Assembly: GCF_014696715.1 (NCBI RefSeq)
Contig: NZ_JACJQO010000001.1
Coordinates: forward strand, 310,001-374,000
Direction of reading: 5' to 3'
DNA: 64,000 bases
Source of the DNA: Pseudanabaena sp. FACHB-2040
GTDB taxonomy: Bacteria; Cyanobacteriota; Cyanobacteriia; Phormidesmidales; Phormidesmidaceae
Shown here piece by piece: positions 27,312 to 34,714 of the stretch. The notes beneath the pieces are model-generated. The model saw only the letters and a program-made list of their open reading frames with translations. It did no database searches and was not told the DNA's origin. Positions within the stretch are counted from its first letter, which is position 1; every line of letters starts with the position of its first letter. Made by a program: the position numbers and the translations under genes.

Positions 27312-28091
27312 GTGGATGGCCTGATTCAACTCGATTTTACCCGGCTGCTCTGGGCTGTCGGCTTGATGGCTGTGGCGATTGGCCTGTCTAGCTGGCAGCA
27401 GTTGGGCTTGGGCTGGAGCTTAGCGATCGCAACCCTACGAACCATTGTGCAGTTAGTAGCGGTGGGCTATTTCCTGGCCATTGTGTTTGCCTGGCGCAAC
27501 CCGCTAGCGGTATTAGCGGTCATTTTAGTCATGCTGACTATTGCGGCGGTGGTGGCCCGCAACCGGATTAGCAAGAAACTGTCGCGGCTGCTGCCCCTGA
27601 TCTGGGCCTCTCTACTGGCTAGTACGGCTCTCACTCTGGCCTACACGAGCCTGCTGGTGATTCGCCCTGAGACTTGGTACGAGCCGCGCTACCTAGTGCC
27701 GTTGGCCGGCATTATTTTAGGCAATGCCATGAATGCCGCCTCGATTGCCGGTGATCGACTGCACAGCACAATGCAGAATAGCCGAGTCGAAATCGAAACC
27801 CATCTCAGCCTGGGGGCCACTCCCAAGCAGGCCATTGCCAACTACCGCCGGGAAGCCGTTAAAGCCGGACTCATTCCCACCCTCAACGCCATGATGGTAG
27901 TGGGCATTGTCACGCTTCCTGGCATTATTACTGGGCAGCTGCTCAGCGGCGTCAACCCCCTAGATGCTGCCCTCTATCAGATGCTGATTATGTTCATTTT
28001 GGCTTTCTCCACGCTGCTCACAGCCATTCTGGTGACCTACGGGCTAAGTCGCCAGTGTTTTAATTCAGCAGCCCAGCTGGTGCTGCCCTAA
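27312..28091 (+). CDS. fetB: UPF0014-family ABC transporter permease (FetB-like)
   Basis: 259 residues from GTG 27312. Multiple membrane segments with the family's conserved patches: ATLRTIVQLVAVGYFLAIVF, the PLAGIILGNAMNAASIAGDR stretch and HLSLGATPKQAIANYRREAV. FetB is the membrane component of the FetAB exporter, which in E. coli is associated with iron efflux. The ATPase gene fetA is not next to it here. Its stop codon overlaps the ATG of the next gene (TAATG), so the two are translationally coupled. Confidence 0.88.
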   Translation: MDGLIQLDFTRLLWAVGLMAVAIGLSSWQQLGLGWSLAIATLRTIVQLVAVGYFLAIVFAWRNPLAVLAVILVMLTIAAVVARNRISKKLSRLLPLIWASLLASTALTLAYTSLLVIRPETWYEPRYLVPLAGIILGNAMNAASIAGDRLHSTMQNSRVEIETHLSLGATPKQAIANYRREAVKAGLIPTLNAMMVVGIVTLPGIITGQLLSGVNPLDAALYQMLIMFILAFSTLLTAILVTYGLSRQCFNSAAQLVLP

Positions 28092-28576
28092 TGCTGTCTC
28101 AGCCTGCCGAGCTATCTTCTTGGAGAGTCGTTCCCGGCATCGTGGTGCCGGGGCATCAGGTTGCGTCTGGGCGAGCCACCCACAGCCCCTACCCTAGGGG
28201 TACTATTGAAATGCAGATGCCCCACTTTCAGGCCCGAGGACTGGATCTTGGGCCGGTTTTTCTGGGCACGCTGAACGTCTCCATTGCGCCGCTGGTGCCC
28301 AAGCTGGTGCAGCCAGAGATTACCCTAGCTCAGGTCAAGTGGTCGCCTCACCATCCGGCTGAAACCTTTTCTTTCTGCCGCTGTCAGGTAGAATTTGGGC
28401 AGCAGCTCTACCCTGGCTGGATTTACTACCCTCACCCAGAAACTAAACCGGCCCATTTTCAGGCTCCCTCTACTCTGGAAGTGCTGGCTCCCGCCATTGC
28501 TGGGCTGGCCTACGGTGCCCCGCTCCAGCTGGCGCTCAATCCTCAGGCGGTTCACATAGCCCATTCAATTCCTTAA
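28091..28576 (+). CDS. DUF120-like protein, possible relative of CTP-dependent riboflavin kinase
   Basis: 161 residues, no membrane segment. I align it by eye to archaeal CTP-dependent riboflavin kinase (RibK, DUF120): an opening GIVVPGHQVASG (VVSG in RibK), the hallmark FLGTLNVSI matching GTLN, a beta-rich middle, a late P-x-x-x-x-x-H stretch, and STLEVLAPAIAGLAYG matching the IEIIAP region followed by a Gly-containing loop. The gene overlaps fetB by 1 base and lies directly upstream of ribD. Kinase activity is inference; cyanobacteria normally use RibF for this step, so it might instead be a binding or inactive relative. Confidence 0.6.
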   Translation: MLSQPAELSSWRVVPGIVVPGHQVASGRATHSPYPRGTIEMQMPHFQARGLDLGPVFLGTLNVSIAPLVPKLVQPEITLAQVKWSPHHPAETFSFCRCQVEFGQQLYPGWIYYPHPETKPAHFQAPSTLEVLAPAIAGLAYGAPLQLALNPQAVHIAHSIP

Positions 28577-28594
28577 CCTGACTCATCCAATTCT

Positions 28595-28632
28595 GTAATA
28601 GGCTGTCTGTTCCGTAATAGGCTGTCTGTTCC
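28595..28632 (+). repeat. 19-bp tandem direct repeat upstream of ribD
   Basis: GTAATAGGCTGTCTGTTCC occurs twice head to tail (28595-28613 and 28614-28632), followed by a degenerate third start (GTACAATAGGC). It ends about 25 bases before ribD, where an operator or a leader element might lie. Confidence 0.75.
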
Positions 28633-28656
28633 GTACAATAGGCGACATCGTCTGAG

Positions 28657-29790
28657 GTGTGTGCTGTGCCCCCCGTTTCCCAGACCTATGACCCAGTACA
28701 CCGACAGTGGATGCAGCGCTGCTTGGAGCTGGCCCAGCAGGCCGCTGGGCAAACTGCGCCCAACCCTATGGTGGGTTCAGTCATTGTGCAGGCAGGGCAG
28801 CCAGTGGGAGAAGGCTTTCATCCGGGGGCAGGTCACCCCCATGCAGAAGTGTTTGCGATTCAGGCAGCAGGCGATCGCACGCTAGGCAGCACCCTCTACG
28901 TCAACCTAGAACCCTGCAACCACTTTGGCCGTACCCCGCCCTGCACCGAAACGGTAATTCAGGCAGGCATTCATCAGGTCGTCGTGGGTATGATCGACCC
29001 CGACTCTAGAGTGGCGGGCAGCGGCGTACAGCGGCTGCGCGAGGCCGGAATTGAGGTGATTGTCGGGGTTGAAGAAGCAGCCTGCCAAAAGCTCAATGAA
29101 GCGTTTGTGCATCGGGTCACCCAGCACGCTCCCCTAGGCATTCTTAAATATGCCATGACCCTAGACGGCAAAATTGCCACCACTACTGGGCACAGCACCT
29201 GGGTCACGGGGCCAGAGGCCAGAGCTACCGTGCACCGACTACGGTCGACCTGTGATGCGGTAATTGTCGGCGGCAACACCGTCCGGCGAGACAACCCCCA
29301 CTTAACAACCCACGGCCAAAGCACCCACACGCCACTGCGTGTAGTCATGAGCCGCGCCTTAAACCTGCCCACCACCGCCCACCTGTGGCAGACCGAGCAG
29401 GCCCCGACCTTAGTCTTTACCAGCGAGAAGGCCAGCCCCCAACAGCAAGATGCGCTGACGCATCAGGGTGTAGAAGTTTTGGTTTTACCTGACCTAAAAC
29501 CTCGCGCCGTAATGGCTGAGCTTTACCAGCGGGGCTGTGCGGCAGTGCTGTGGGAATGTGGTGGAACCCTAGCGGCCCATGCGATCGCAGATCGCAGCGT
29601 ACAGAAAGTTTGGGCTTTCATTGCCCCTAAGATCATTGGGGGCGTGCTAGCTCCGTCTCCTGTCGGCAATCTCCACCTTCATGAAATGACCGACGCCATT
29701 GCCCTACAGCACCTGAAGTGGCGAGCCGTTGGCCCCGATCTATTAGTAGAGGGCTATCTCAACTGGCCCGAACCCGATTACACCTCCTGA
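28657..29790 (+). CDS. ribD: Bifunctional riboflavin biosynthesis deaminase/reductase
   Basis: 377 residues. The N-terminal deaminase domain has the zinc motif HAEVFAIQAAG and the double-Cys PCNHFGRTPPC; the C-terminal reductase domain starts near GILKYAMTLDGKIATTTGHS and contains VIVGGNTVRRDNPHLTTH. Together they carry out the second and third steps of riboflavin synthesis on the GTP-derived pyrimidine. The start may be GTG 28657 or GTG 28666, the latter better spaced from TGAGG. The 3' end overlaps the convergent thioredoxin gene by 13 bases. A DUF120-like gene lies just upstream. Confidence 0.95.
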   Translation: MCAVPPVSQTYDPVHRQWMQRCLELAQQAAGQTAPNPMVGSVIVQAGQPVGEGFHPGAGHPHAEVFAIQAAGDRTLGSTLYVNLEPCNHFGRTPPCTETVIQAGIHQVVVGMIDPDSRVAGSGVQRLREAGIEVIVGVEEAACQKLNEAFVHRVTQHAPLGILKYAMTLDGKIATTTGHSTWVTGPEARATVHRLRSTCDAVIVGGNTVRRDNPHLTTHGQSTHTPLRVVMSRALNLPTTAHLWQTEQAPTLVFTSEKASPQQQDALTHQGVEVLVLPDLKPRAVMAELYQRGCAAVLWECGGTLAAHAIADRSVQKVWAFIAPKIIGGVLAPSPVGNLHLHEMTDAIALQHLKWRAVGPDLLVEGYLNWPEPDYTS

Positions 29791-30158
29791 TAGGGGTGAA
29801 TCCAGGACCCTTTGGCCTGGTAGGTCTGCAGCTCTCGACTGCGCATAAAGGCATCGAGCGCCTGACGCAAATCATCCTTTCCCCGGAAGCTGTCCAGCCG
29901 CTGAAAAGCTTCCCCGTTCTCAAAAAACAGGAGCGTCGGTAAGGTTGTCAGGCGAAACTGGTTGGCTAGGCGCAAGTTTTCATCGGCGTTGATGTCGACT
30001 AGAAGAATATGACCTTCCCACTCACTCTGAAAATGATTCAGAAGCGGGGCAATCATCTTGCAGAGACCACACCAGGGAGCCCAAAAGTGCACCAAAACGG
30101 GCACCGACGAGTCCAGGACTTCCCTCTTAAAAGTCTGTTCATTAACGGAGAGCGACAT
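29778..30158 (-). CDS. Thioredoxin-family protein with WCGLC active site
   Basis: 126 residues. Thioredoxin fold with LVHFWAPWCGLCKMIAPLLN (a CGLC instead of CGPC redox motif), the DINADEN loop and the cis-proline in TTLPTLLFF. The Pro-to-Leu change between the cysteines normally raises reducing power in model thioredoxins, but nothing more specific can be said. A C-terminal tail of about 20 residues is not part of the fold. The last 13 bases overlap ribD on the other strand. Confidence 0.9.
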   Translation of the reverse strand: MSLSVNEQTFKREVLDSSVPVLVHFWAPWCGLCKMIAPLLNHFQSEWEGHILLVDINADENLRLANQFRLTTLPTLLFFENGEAFQRLDSFRGKDDLRQALDAFMRSRELQTYQAKGSWIHPYQEV

Positions 30159-30747
30159 AAGTCTTTAAAATCTGTGTTTTAGTAAAACCCTTTGGGGATC
30201 ATTGTAATGGAGAAGAGAACGGAAGTTAATCCATTCCGTCAGATATTGTCGCCTCTCCGTAACAAGCAAAGCATTTTTCTCTGTCCATATATTTATTGTC
30301 TGAAAGAATTGAGTACCTTGTATCTTTTGCCTTACTCAGCTCTGTCTTAAGAGGGATGCGAAAATATTTTGCTCGGCTCGTACGCTCTGAGCATTCAGCC
30401 GCTGCTGCTAGAAACAACTTGCTGCTTAGTTTTCAGCTGTTTCTTACTGATTCTCCTTAAGGTAATCCTTAAGACAGTTGCCCCCTTAGTTAAGTCAATC
30501 TATTCACTCCTGGCAAAATTTATGGATGAGCTTCTGGTTGGAGCAGAGGCAATATCAAAAGTAATCCTTGGGATCACTCAAGTTCAGCCTCTAGGAGTGA
30601 TCAGAATCACACTGGTTTGCCGAACAATCTACCTTCAAAGCTAAAATTCTACGGCTACCCAAAAACAGTTGAAAAGCAACAAAAGGCTCAAAGGCTGTTT
30701 GAGAAGAACCCCAGATTCTCTGAGTTTCCGTTGTCCCTCAGCGCCTC
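30159..30747. other. Gene-free region, relatively AT-rich
   Basis: 589 bases with no gene I can support. One leftward frame ends in a Cys-x2-Cys stretch (KCFACYGEATI), but it lacks a ribosome binding site and any recognisable domain. The run of A/T around 30230-30640 is above the local average. It may be decayed sequence. Confidence 0.45.
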
Positions 30748-31461
30748 CTAGCGAAACTGCTGAGCCCAGGAAACTAAGGCCGGATGAGCCCACCAGAAAC
30801 CGAGGACAAATGCGCTTACTCCCAGATAGGAGGGCCGCAGAAACTCCTGCCACTTGATCTGCTGTTTTCCCTGCACAATTGCCCAGAAAGGAATAATGGA
30901 GGTGCGGGCCTTGACAGCTTCAAAGGCTTCACCGTAACGGGCATGCCAGCGGCGATCGCCGTGCCACACGGCAAACAAATGGTGAGCCACCAGCCCTAGG
31001 GACGTCACTAGCGTGAACGTTGTGCCCAGCCAGACGGTATGGGCCACGCACCAGATTACCTGGCCTACCATCTGAGGGTGGCGACAGATCCGGATAATGC
31101 CAGTTTCATAGAGGTGGACCTGAGGCTTCTCAATGGCCGCTACCTCTAACAGGTTGAAGGTAGCTGGGTAGAGGAAAAAGAATGAAACCGCTGACAGCCC
31201 CCAAACCAGCGACTGCATGCCAGGTACACCTTGGGCATTCCATAAGCGCAGCCCATCGTAGCGGTGGCTGATGAAGTAAACAATCAGGGTAACGGCAAAG
31301 GGAATGCTGACTAGGGCAAACAGTACCCGGTAGAGGCGGGGGCCTATTAGGGCTTCTCCTCGGGGTCGCAGGGCTGCTAGGCCGCTATGTGCGATCGCAA
31401 ACCCCAGCAACAGCGCCAGCATCACAAAGTGGCTGGGGGTTAACCAGGCAGCATCAGGCAT
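30748..31461 (-). CDS. NnrU-family membrane protein, likely 15-cis-zeta-carotene isomerase (Z-ISO)
   Basis: 237 residues with about six membrane segments. The core ICRHPQMVGQVIWCVAHTVW and the following stretches around HHLFAVWHGDRR and RTSIIPFWAI match the plant/cyanobacterial Z-ISO branch of the NnrU family, including histidines thought to bind the haem b cofactor. Z-ISO converts 9,15,9'-tri-cis-zeta-carotene to the 9,9'-di-cis form in carotenoid synthesis, in the membrane. A plain NnrU of denitrifiers is the alternative, but the sequence is closer to the cyanobacterial type. No other carotenoid gene is adjacent. Confidence 0.8.
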   Translation of the reverse strand: MPDAAWLTPSHFVMLALLLGFAIAHSGLAALRPRGEALIGPRLYRVLFALVSIPFAVTLIVYFISHRYDGLRLWNAQGVPGMQSLVWGLSAVSFFFLYPATFNLLEVAAIEKPQVHLYETGIIRICRHPQMVGQVIWCVAHTVWLGTTFTLVTSLGLVAHHLFAVWHGDRRWHARYGEAFEAVKARTSIIPFWAIVQGKQQIKWQEFLRPSYLGVSAFVLGFWWAHPALVSWAQQFR

Positions 31462-31611
31462 TACTCAACGCGCTCCCGCTCAAACCATTAAAGAATATAA
31501 CGCTATGTTACACGCCTGGGCTCATCAAACGGCAGAAGAATTGGGTCTGTGGCGAGCCGTGCGGTGAACTTTTCTCTGAAAAGAGATTTAAGCCCTCATC
31601 AGCAAGATACG

Positions 31612-31815
31612 TTAGCAAGATTCAGAGGTAGCTGTGGGGGAGAGCCAGTGAGTCCCTCCGCCCTGTCGCCGCCCTGGAAATTCATCTCGCCGTTTGCTTA
31701 AATTGACAGCAGCTTCTCCTGAAATTGCCTGCAGCAGCAGACTCAACAGACAAACCAATCCCAATAAAGACAGCAGTCGAGATGAGCACAGCAGTCTCTG
31801 ATCTCTGGTTTTCAT
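31612..31815 (-). CDS. Possible small secreted protein (PGRRQGGGT motif)
   Basis: 67 residues: a short basic start, a clear hydrophobic signal segment (LLSLLGLVCLLSLLLQAISG) and then SKRRDEFPGRRQGGGTH. The PGRR-x-GGGT stretch is found just after the signal peptide of many exported cyanobacterial proteins (DUF928-like), which are about four times longer. It may be a truncated remnant or a genuine mini-protein. No good ribosome binding site was found. The flanks (31462-31611 and 31816-32060) are otherwise empty. Confidence 0.4.
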   Translation of the reverse strand: MKTRDQRLLCSSRLLSLLGLVCLLSLLLQAISGEAAVNLSKRRDEFPGRRQGGGTHWLSPTATSESC

Positions 31816-32060
31816 AGTGTGTTTGTTTTTGCTCAGCCCCTAGGTCAGAGCCGAGAGTAGACGCCCTGAAACAACAGCGCACTTGGAGGCGCTAGCCCCT
31901 AGTGCCGTTAGATACTCTATGTCCATTTGAGCCTAGTTTTCTGCTGGCATCGACAGCGGTCCTACGGAAATGGAATTTTAGGGACTTTGCAGAAAATTGA
32001 TGGCGGCAATTCACAGGTTAATGGTCAGATCTCTCAAGCGCTGCCATAGTCTGTAAAAGC

Positions 32061-32846
32061 TCATAGTCCCATTGGCAGGACGAGTGCTCCTAATGCGATC
32101 GCAATGGCGGCTCCCAGCAAGGTATTGATGACATTCACCCACTCATTGGTCAACCAATCCCACTCAGTTTGGAGCGTAGCCCCGATTAAGCTTTCTAGAT
32201 TAGTTGCAATGAAAGCCGCAACCAGACACAGGGCAATCGCTATTGGCGGCATCAAGCCTAGACCCCAGCCTAGCAGCGCCATAACAGCGGCAGCAGCAAC
32301 CCCAGCCAAAGTGCCCTCTAGGCTAACCGCCCCTTCTGTCCCAGCAGGCACAGGCTTTAGAGTCGTAATTAAATAAGTTCGCTGGCCGTAGGCCTTGCCC
32401 ACTTCAGAGGCCGTAGTATCGGCCAATTTAGTGCAGAAGCTGGCCACATAGCCCACGCTCAAAAGGCTTACCCAGAGCGACTGTTGGCTATCTCCATTCC
32501 TTAGCGCCAGCAGCAAAATGCCTAGCGCACATAGCGTGCCGGTCAGGGCCGAGCCCCAAACATTTTCTGGCCCTCGCTGACCCGAGCGCTTTTCGGCAAT
32601 CCCAGCCGCTTCTTTTTGGGCCATGCCAATTCGAGTGACTGCCGACCCCACCAAAAAGTAAACCATCACCACCGCATATCCCCGCCAGCCCAAGCAGCCC
32701 CAAATCAACACCCCCAGCACCCAGGCATGACCGTAGCCTGCTGGCGTTAGCAGTTTCTTGGGCAATAGCCAGGCCAGCCCTAGCAGCAGCGAATTTAGCA
32801 AAACTGCCACCAGCCAGGGATTGAAAGACGTCCAGTTAACCAGCAT
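32061..32846 (-). CDS. DUF92/TIGR00297 membrane protein, VTE6-like phytyl-phosphate kinase
   Basis: 261 residues with about six membrane segments. The family-typical patches are GRRxx-free: FCTKLADTTASEVGKAYGQR and TLKPVPAGTEGAVSLEGTLAG, the latter containing the conserved PAGTEGAVS loop. DUF92 includes plant VTE6, which phosphorylates phytyl phosphate to phytyl diphosphate for tocopherol and phylloquinone synthesis, and cyanobacterial homologues are assumed to do the same. The role here is inferred from family membership. Confidence 0.85.
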   Translation of the reverse strand: MLVNWTSFNPWLVAVLLNSLLLGLAWLLPKKLLTPAGYGHAWVLGVLIWGCLGWRGYAVVMVYFLVGSAVTRIGMAQKEAAGIAEKRSGQRGPENVWGSALTGTLCALGILLLALRNGDSQQSLWVSLLSVGYVASFCTKLADTTASEVGKAYGQRTYLITTLKPVPAGTEGAVSLEGTLAGVAAAAVMALLGWGLGLMPPIAIALCLVAAFIATNLESLIGATLQTEWDWLTNEWVNVINTLLGAAIAIALGALVLPMGL

Positions 32847-32944
32847 AGGAGCAGCAACTCCATCGATTAGGTTTTCCCTATGCTAAGCCCGGATTGAGCA
32901 AGGCGAAAGGAAAATGCCCGCCCGCAGGAAAACAGCCGCTTAGA

Positions 32945-33364
32945 TCAATAGCGTTTTTGAATATGGAGACAGTTGCGCTGATCGGATGTGGGCTGGTAGT
33001 CGAGAGTGTCAGCAACTTTATGCATAATTCTCAATCCCCGCCCCCCTTCAGAGTCGGGGGTCGTTGTTGCCAGCTTGCCCTCCAGGACAGTATCTAGGTC
33101 AAACCCAGGGCCTTGGTCCCAAATCCGGATATCCACTACTTGGGGGGAGAGCGTAACCTCTATTTGGATCGGGGTTTCTTCGGATAGCCCCTGGTGGGCA
33201 TGGCGAATGACGTTAGTCAGTCCCTCAATCAAGGCTAGCTGACACTGTAGCCACACGTCATGAGGGACAGAGGGCTCTTGAAACTGATCGAACCAGACCA
33301 GAACTTGCTTTAACGCTTCACGGTCGGTCGTAGTCTGAATTTGGCTTTGCTGCAAAATGGTCAA
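32945..33364 (-). CDS. Anti-sigma-type serine kinase (RsbW/SpoIIAB-like HATPase)
   Basis: 139 residues forming a single GHKL ATPase domain: N-box LIEGLTNVIRHAH, G1 box WDQGPGFD and the late G2-type stretch GGRGLRIMHKV. Such proteins phosphorylate a serine in a STAS-domain antagonist and bind a sigma factor or other target. A STAS gene lies 10 kb away at 42.7 kb, not adjacent, so partner pairing is uncertain. The start at 33364 is an ATG that overlaps no neighbour; the next gene upstream is DUF3493 with 121 bases between. Confidence 0.88.
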   Translation of the reverse strand: MTILQQSQIQTTTDREALKQVLVWFDQFQEPSVPHDVWLQCQLALIEGLTNVIRHAHQGLSEETPIQIEVTLSPQVVDIRIWDQGPGFDLDTVLEGKLATTTPDSEGGRGLRIMHKVADTLDYQPTSDQRNCLHIQKRY

Positions 33365-33485
33365 TTGGCAATGACCCTAAGGTGACTACCGCTTACACGC
33401 CCAACTTTAACACTGGATTGAGGGCAGGTAGGTAGATGCGGATGCCCACGGGAATTGCTCTGAGCTTTTCTGCTCTATCTAGATT

Positions 33486-33767
33486 CTAAGGCTTGCGATC
33501 GCGGTTTTCCCATTTAAACAAAACAATCACCCCAGCGACAATCCCAACCTGCAGCAAAAAATTGGGTAATGCCGCCCCTACCTCTCGTCCGGCCAAGATT
33601 TGCGTCAAAAAAACAAAGGCCCCAATTGCGCCTGAAGCCCCCACCGTCCCGTATACAAACTGTCGCAGCCCCTTATAAGGATTTTTTGCTTCAGCCCTCA
33701 ACCGAGCATATTTTTCTGGGTTAATGTTTTCAGGAGGCCGTCTTTTCGGAGAGGAGGGTTCGCTCAT
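33486..33767 (-). CDS. DUF3493 membrane protein
   Basis: 93 residues. The conserved opening EKYARLRAEAKNPYKGLRQF is followed by two membrane segments (VYGTVGASGAIGAFVFLTQI and the LLQVGIVAGVIVLFKW region). DUF3493 is a cyanobacterial/plastid family; a plant member (LPA3) helps photosystem II assembly, which suggests but does not prove a thylakoid role here. Confidence 0.85.
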   Translation of the reverse strand: MSEPSSPKRRPPENINPEKYARLRAEAKNPYKGLRQFVYGTVGASGAIGAFVFLTQILAGREVGAALPNFLLQVGIVAGVIVLFKWENRDRKP

Positions 33768-33823
33768 GGGTTAGTAAAAACAAATTTCCTCTATTCTCTC
33801 AGGAAGTGAGCGGGTAAGGCTGT

Positions 33824-33829
33824 TATACT
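33824..33829 (+). promoter_or_regulatory. Candidate -10 box of tRNA-Thr
   Basis: TATACT lies 17 bases before the tRNA 5' end, placing a start site a few bases ahead of the gene. No convincing -35 box is visible. Confidence 0.4.
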
Positions 33830-33846
33830 AGTTGACCGAAAAGGTT

Positions 33847-33918
33847 GCCGATGTGGCTCAGTGGTAGAGCACTCGATTCGTAATCGAGCGGTCGCGGGTT
33901 CAAATCCCGCCATCGGCT
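33847..33918 (+). tRNA. trnT-CGU: tRNA-Thr(CGT)
   Basis: 72 bases. The acceptor stem GCCGATG pairs with CATCGGC (discriminator T at 33918), the anticodon stem CTCGA/TCGAG encloses TTCGTAA with anticodon CGT, and the T-loop GTTCAAATC is normal. The CCA end is not encoded. It reads ACG threonine codons. Confidence 0.97.
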
Positions 33919-33972
33919 TCAAGGTAAAATTGAAAATGCTTGTTACTTCAATTAGCGTTGCGTTGGCTCCGG

Positions 33973-34010
33973 CTGACCGGGATGCGGTGATAGCTGCGGT
34001 GCTCGGTCAG
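33973..34010 (+). other. Hairpin downstream of tRNA-Thr
   Basis: CTGACCG (33973-33979) pairs with CGGTCAG (34004-34010), with two further possible pairs inside. It is followed by a pyrimidine-rich stretch rather than a clean T-tract. It may be the tRNA transcript's end signal. Confidence 0.35.
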
Positions 34011-34084
34011 TGAGGCTTCTCTTTCATGAGCTGAAGCTACCCACTACCGCGTCAACCTTTGAAAGCATGGATAGCCCAACCCCT

Positions 34085-34330
34085 TTATTCGTCTGCTCTA
34101 GGCCGATGCATCAGGCTAATTACCTCATTTGGATTGCGAGTTTGCATTAATCGTGACCAATCCTTCACCTCGGCGATCCTGGAAATATGAAGCAGACGAA
34201 TAATCCCTCTGACCCAATTTGGTGCACCGATCAAAATCATTCGGTTTGCCCTTTTTTCAGACCTCAGCAGGTTATTGATCATCATTTCTATCGATAAAGC
34301 ATCTGGCCGCTCGGGTTGTTGCTCTGCCAT
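34085..34330 (-). CDS. Small protein divergent from an HTH regulator
   Basis: 81 residues from the ATG at 34330, with GGGAG 6 bases before it. It is a helical, basic protein: DALSIEMMINNLLRSEKRAN, then GAPNWVRGIIRLLHISRI. No membrane segment and no known domain. It is transcribed away from the HTH gene at 34435 across a shared region containing two matched 18-bp palindromes, so the two genes are probably controlled together. Confidence 0.7.
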   Translation of the reverse strand: MAEQQPERPDALSIEMMINNLLRSEKRANRMILIGAPNWVRGIIRLLHISRIAEVKDWSRLMQTRNPNEVISLMHRPRADE

Positions 34331-34355
34331 ACTGCACTCCCTTTGCATCTCTTTC

Positions 34356-34373
34356 TGTTTGCAATTACAAACA
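34356..34373. promoter_or_regulatory. Operator candidate 1 (TGTTTG-N6-CAAACA)
   Basis: TGTTTGCAATTACAAACA, with perfect 6-bp half-sites, lies 25 bases before the start of the leftward small gene. The same palindrome recurs 34 bases further on. Confidence 0.65.
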
Positions 34374-34389
34374 TTATCACCTCAATCTC

Positions 34390-34407
34390 TGTTTGCAAAT
34401 ACAAACA
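34390..34407. promoter_or_regulatory. Operator candidate 2 (TGTTTG-N6-CAAACA)
   Basis: TGTTTGCAAATACAAACA differs from the first palindrome at one central base and shares its immediate flanks. The 34-base spacing is about three helical turns, compatible with cooperative binding by a small HTH dimer such as the product of the adjacent gene. Confidence 0.65.
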
Positions 34408-34434
34408 TTTACTTGGTGATCTCTCTCTGACACG

Positions 34435-34689
34435 ATGAGAGGCATGGGAAAAGCCGGAAAAGCACTCAGGACGGTGCTCGAAACCTATAGCATCAGTCAA
34501 AACCGCCTAGCGGTGACAATGGGCATCAACCGTTCCACCGTGTATCAATGGTTTAACGAAATCACAGATCCCTCAGCGGAGTCTGTCATCCAAATTTTCA
34601 ATGCCTTAGAAAACCTTAACCCCGACGCAGCTAAAGAATTCCTTGCTCTTTATGTAGGTCGCCCCATCCTAGGCGACGAGCCATCCTAA
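34435..34689 (+). CDS. HTH (XRE-type) transcriptional regulator
   Basis: 84 residues from ATG 34435, or 81 from ATG 34444 (MGKAGKALRTVLE, the likely conserved start). Helix-turn-helix: VLETYSISQNRLAVTMGINR then STVYQWFNEITDPSAESVI, a Cro/C1-like fold seen in a recurring cyanobacterial family of small regulators, followed by a helical tail (NPDAAKEFLALY). It probably binds the paired palindromes just upstream and controls itself and the divergent small gene. Confidence 0.85.
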   Translation: MRGMGKAGKALRTVLETYSISQNRLAVTMGINRSTVYQWFNEITDPSAESVIQIFNALENLNPDAAKEFLALYVGRPILGDEPS

Positions 34690-34714
34690 ATGTTCTGACG
34701 CAAATCGCGCTCGT

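Noticed and set aside
30226-30417. Leftward frame of 63 codons with a Cys-x2-Cys pair
   Set aside because: No ribosome binding site, no recognisable domain, and it sits in an AT-rich gene-free region.
30369-30644. Rightward frame of 91 codons with hydrophobic start
   Set aside because: Composition looks like translated non-coding AT-rich DNA; no motif and no ribosome binding site.
33990-34085. Sequence after tRNA-Thr faintly like an insertion sequence end (AAGCTACCCACTACCGCGTC)
   Set aside because: No transposase, no terminal repeat partner and no target duplication are visible; the similarity is only by feel.
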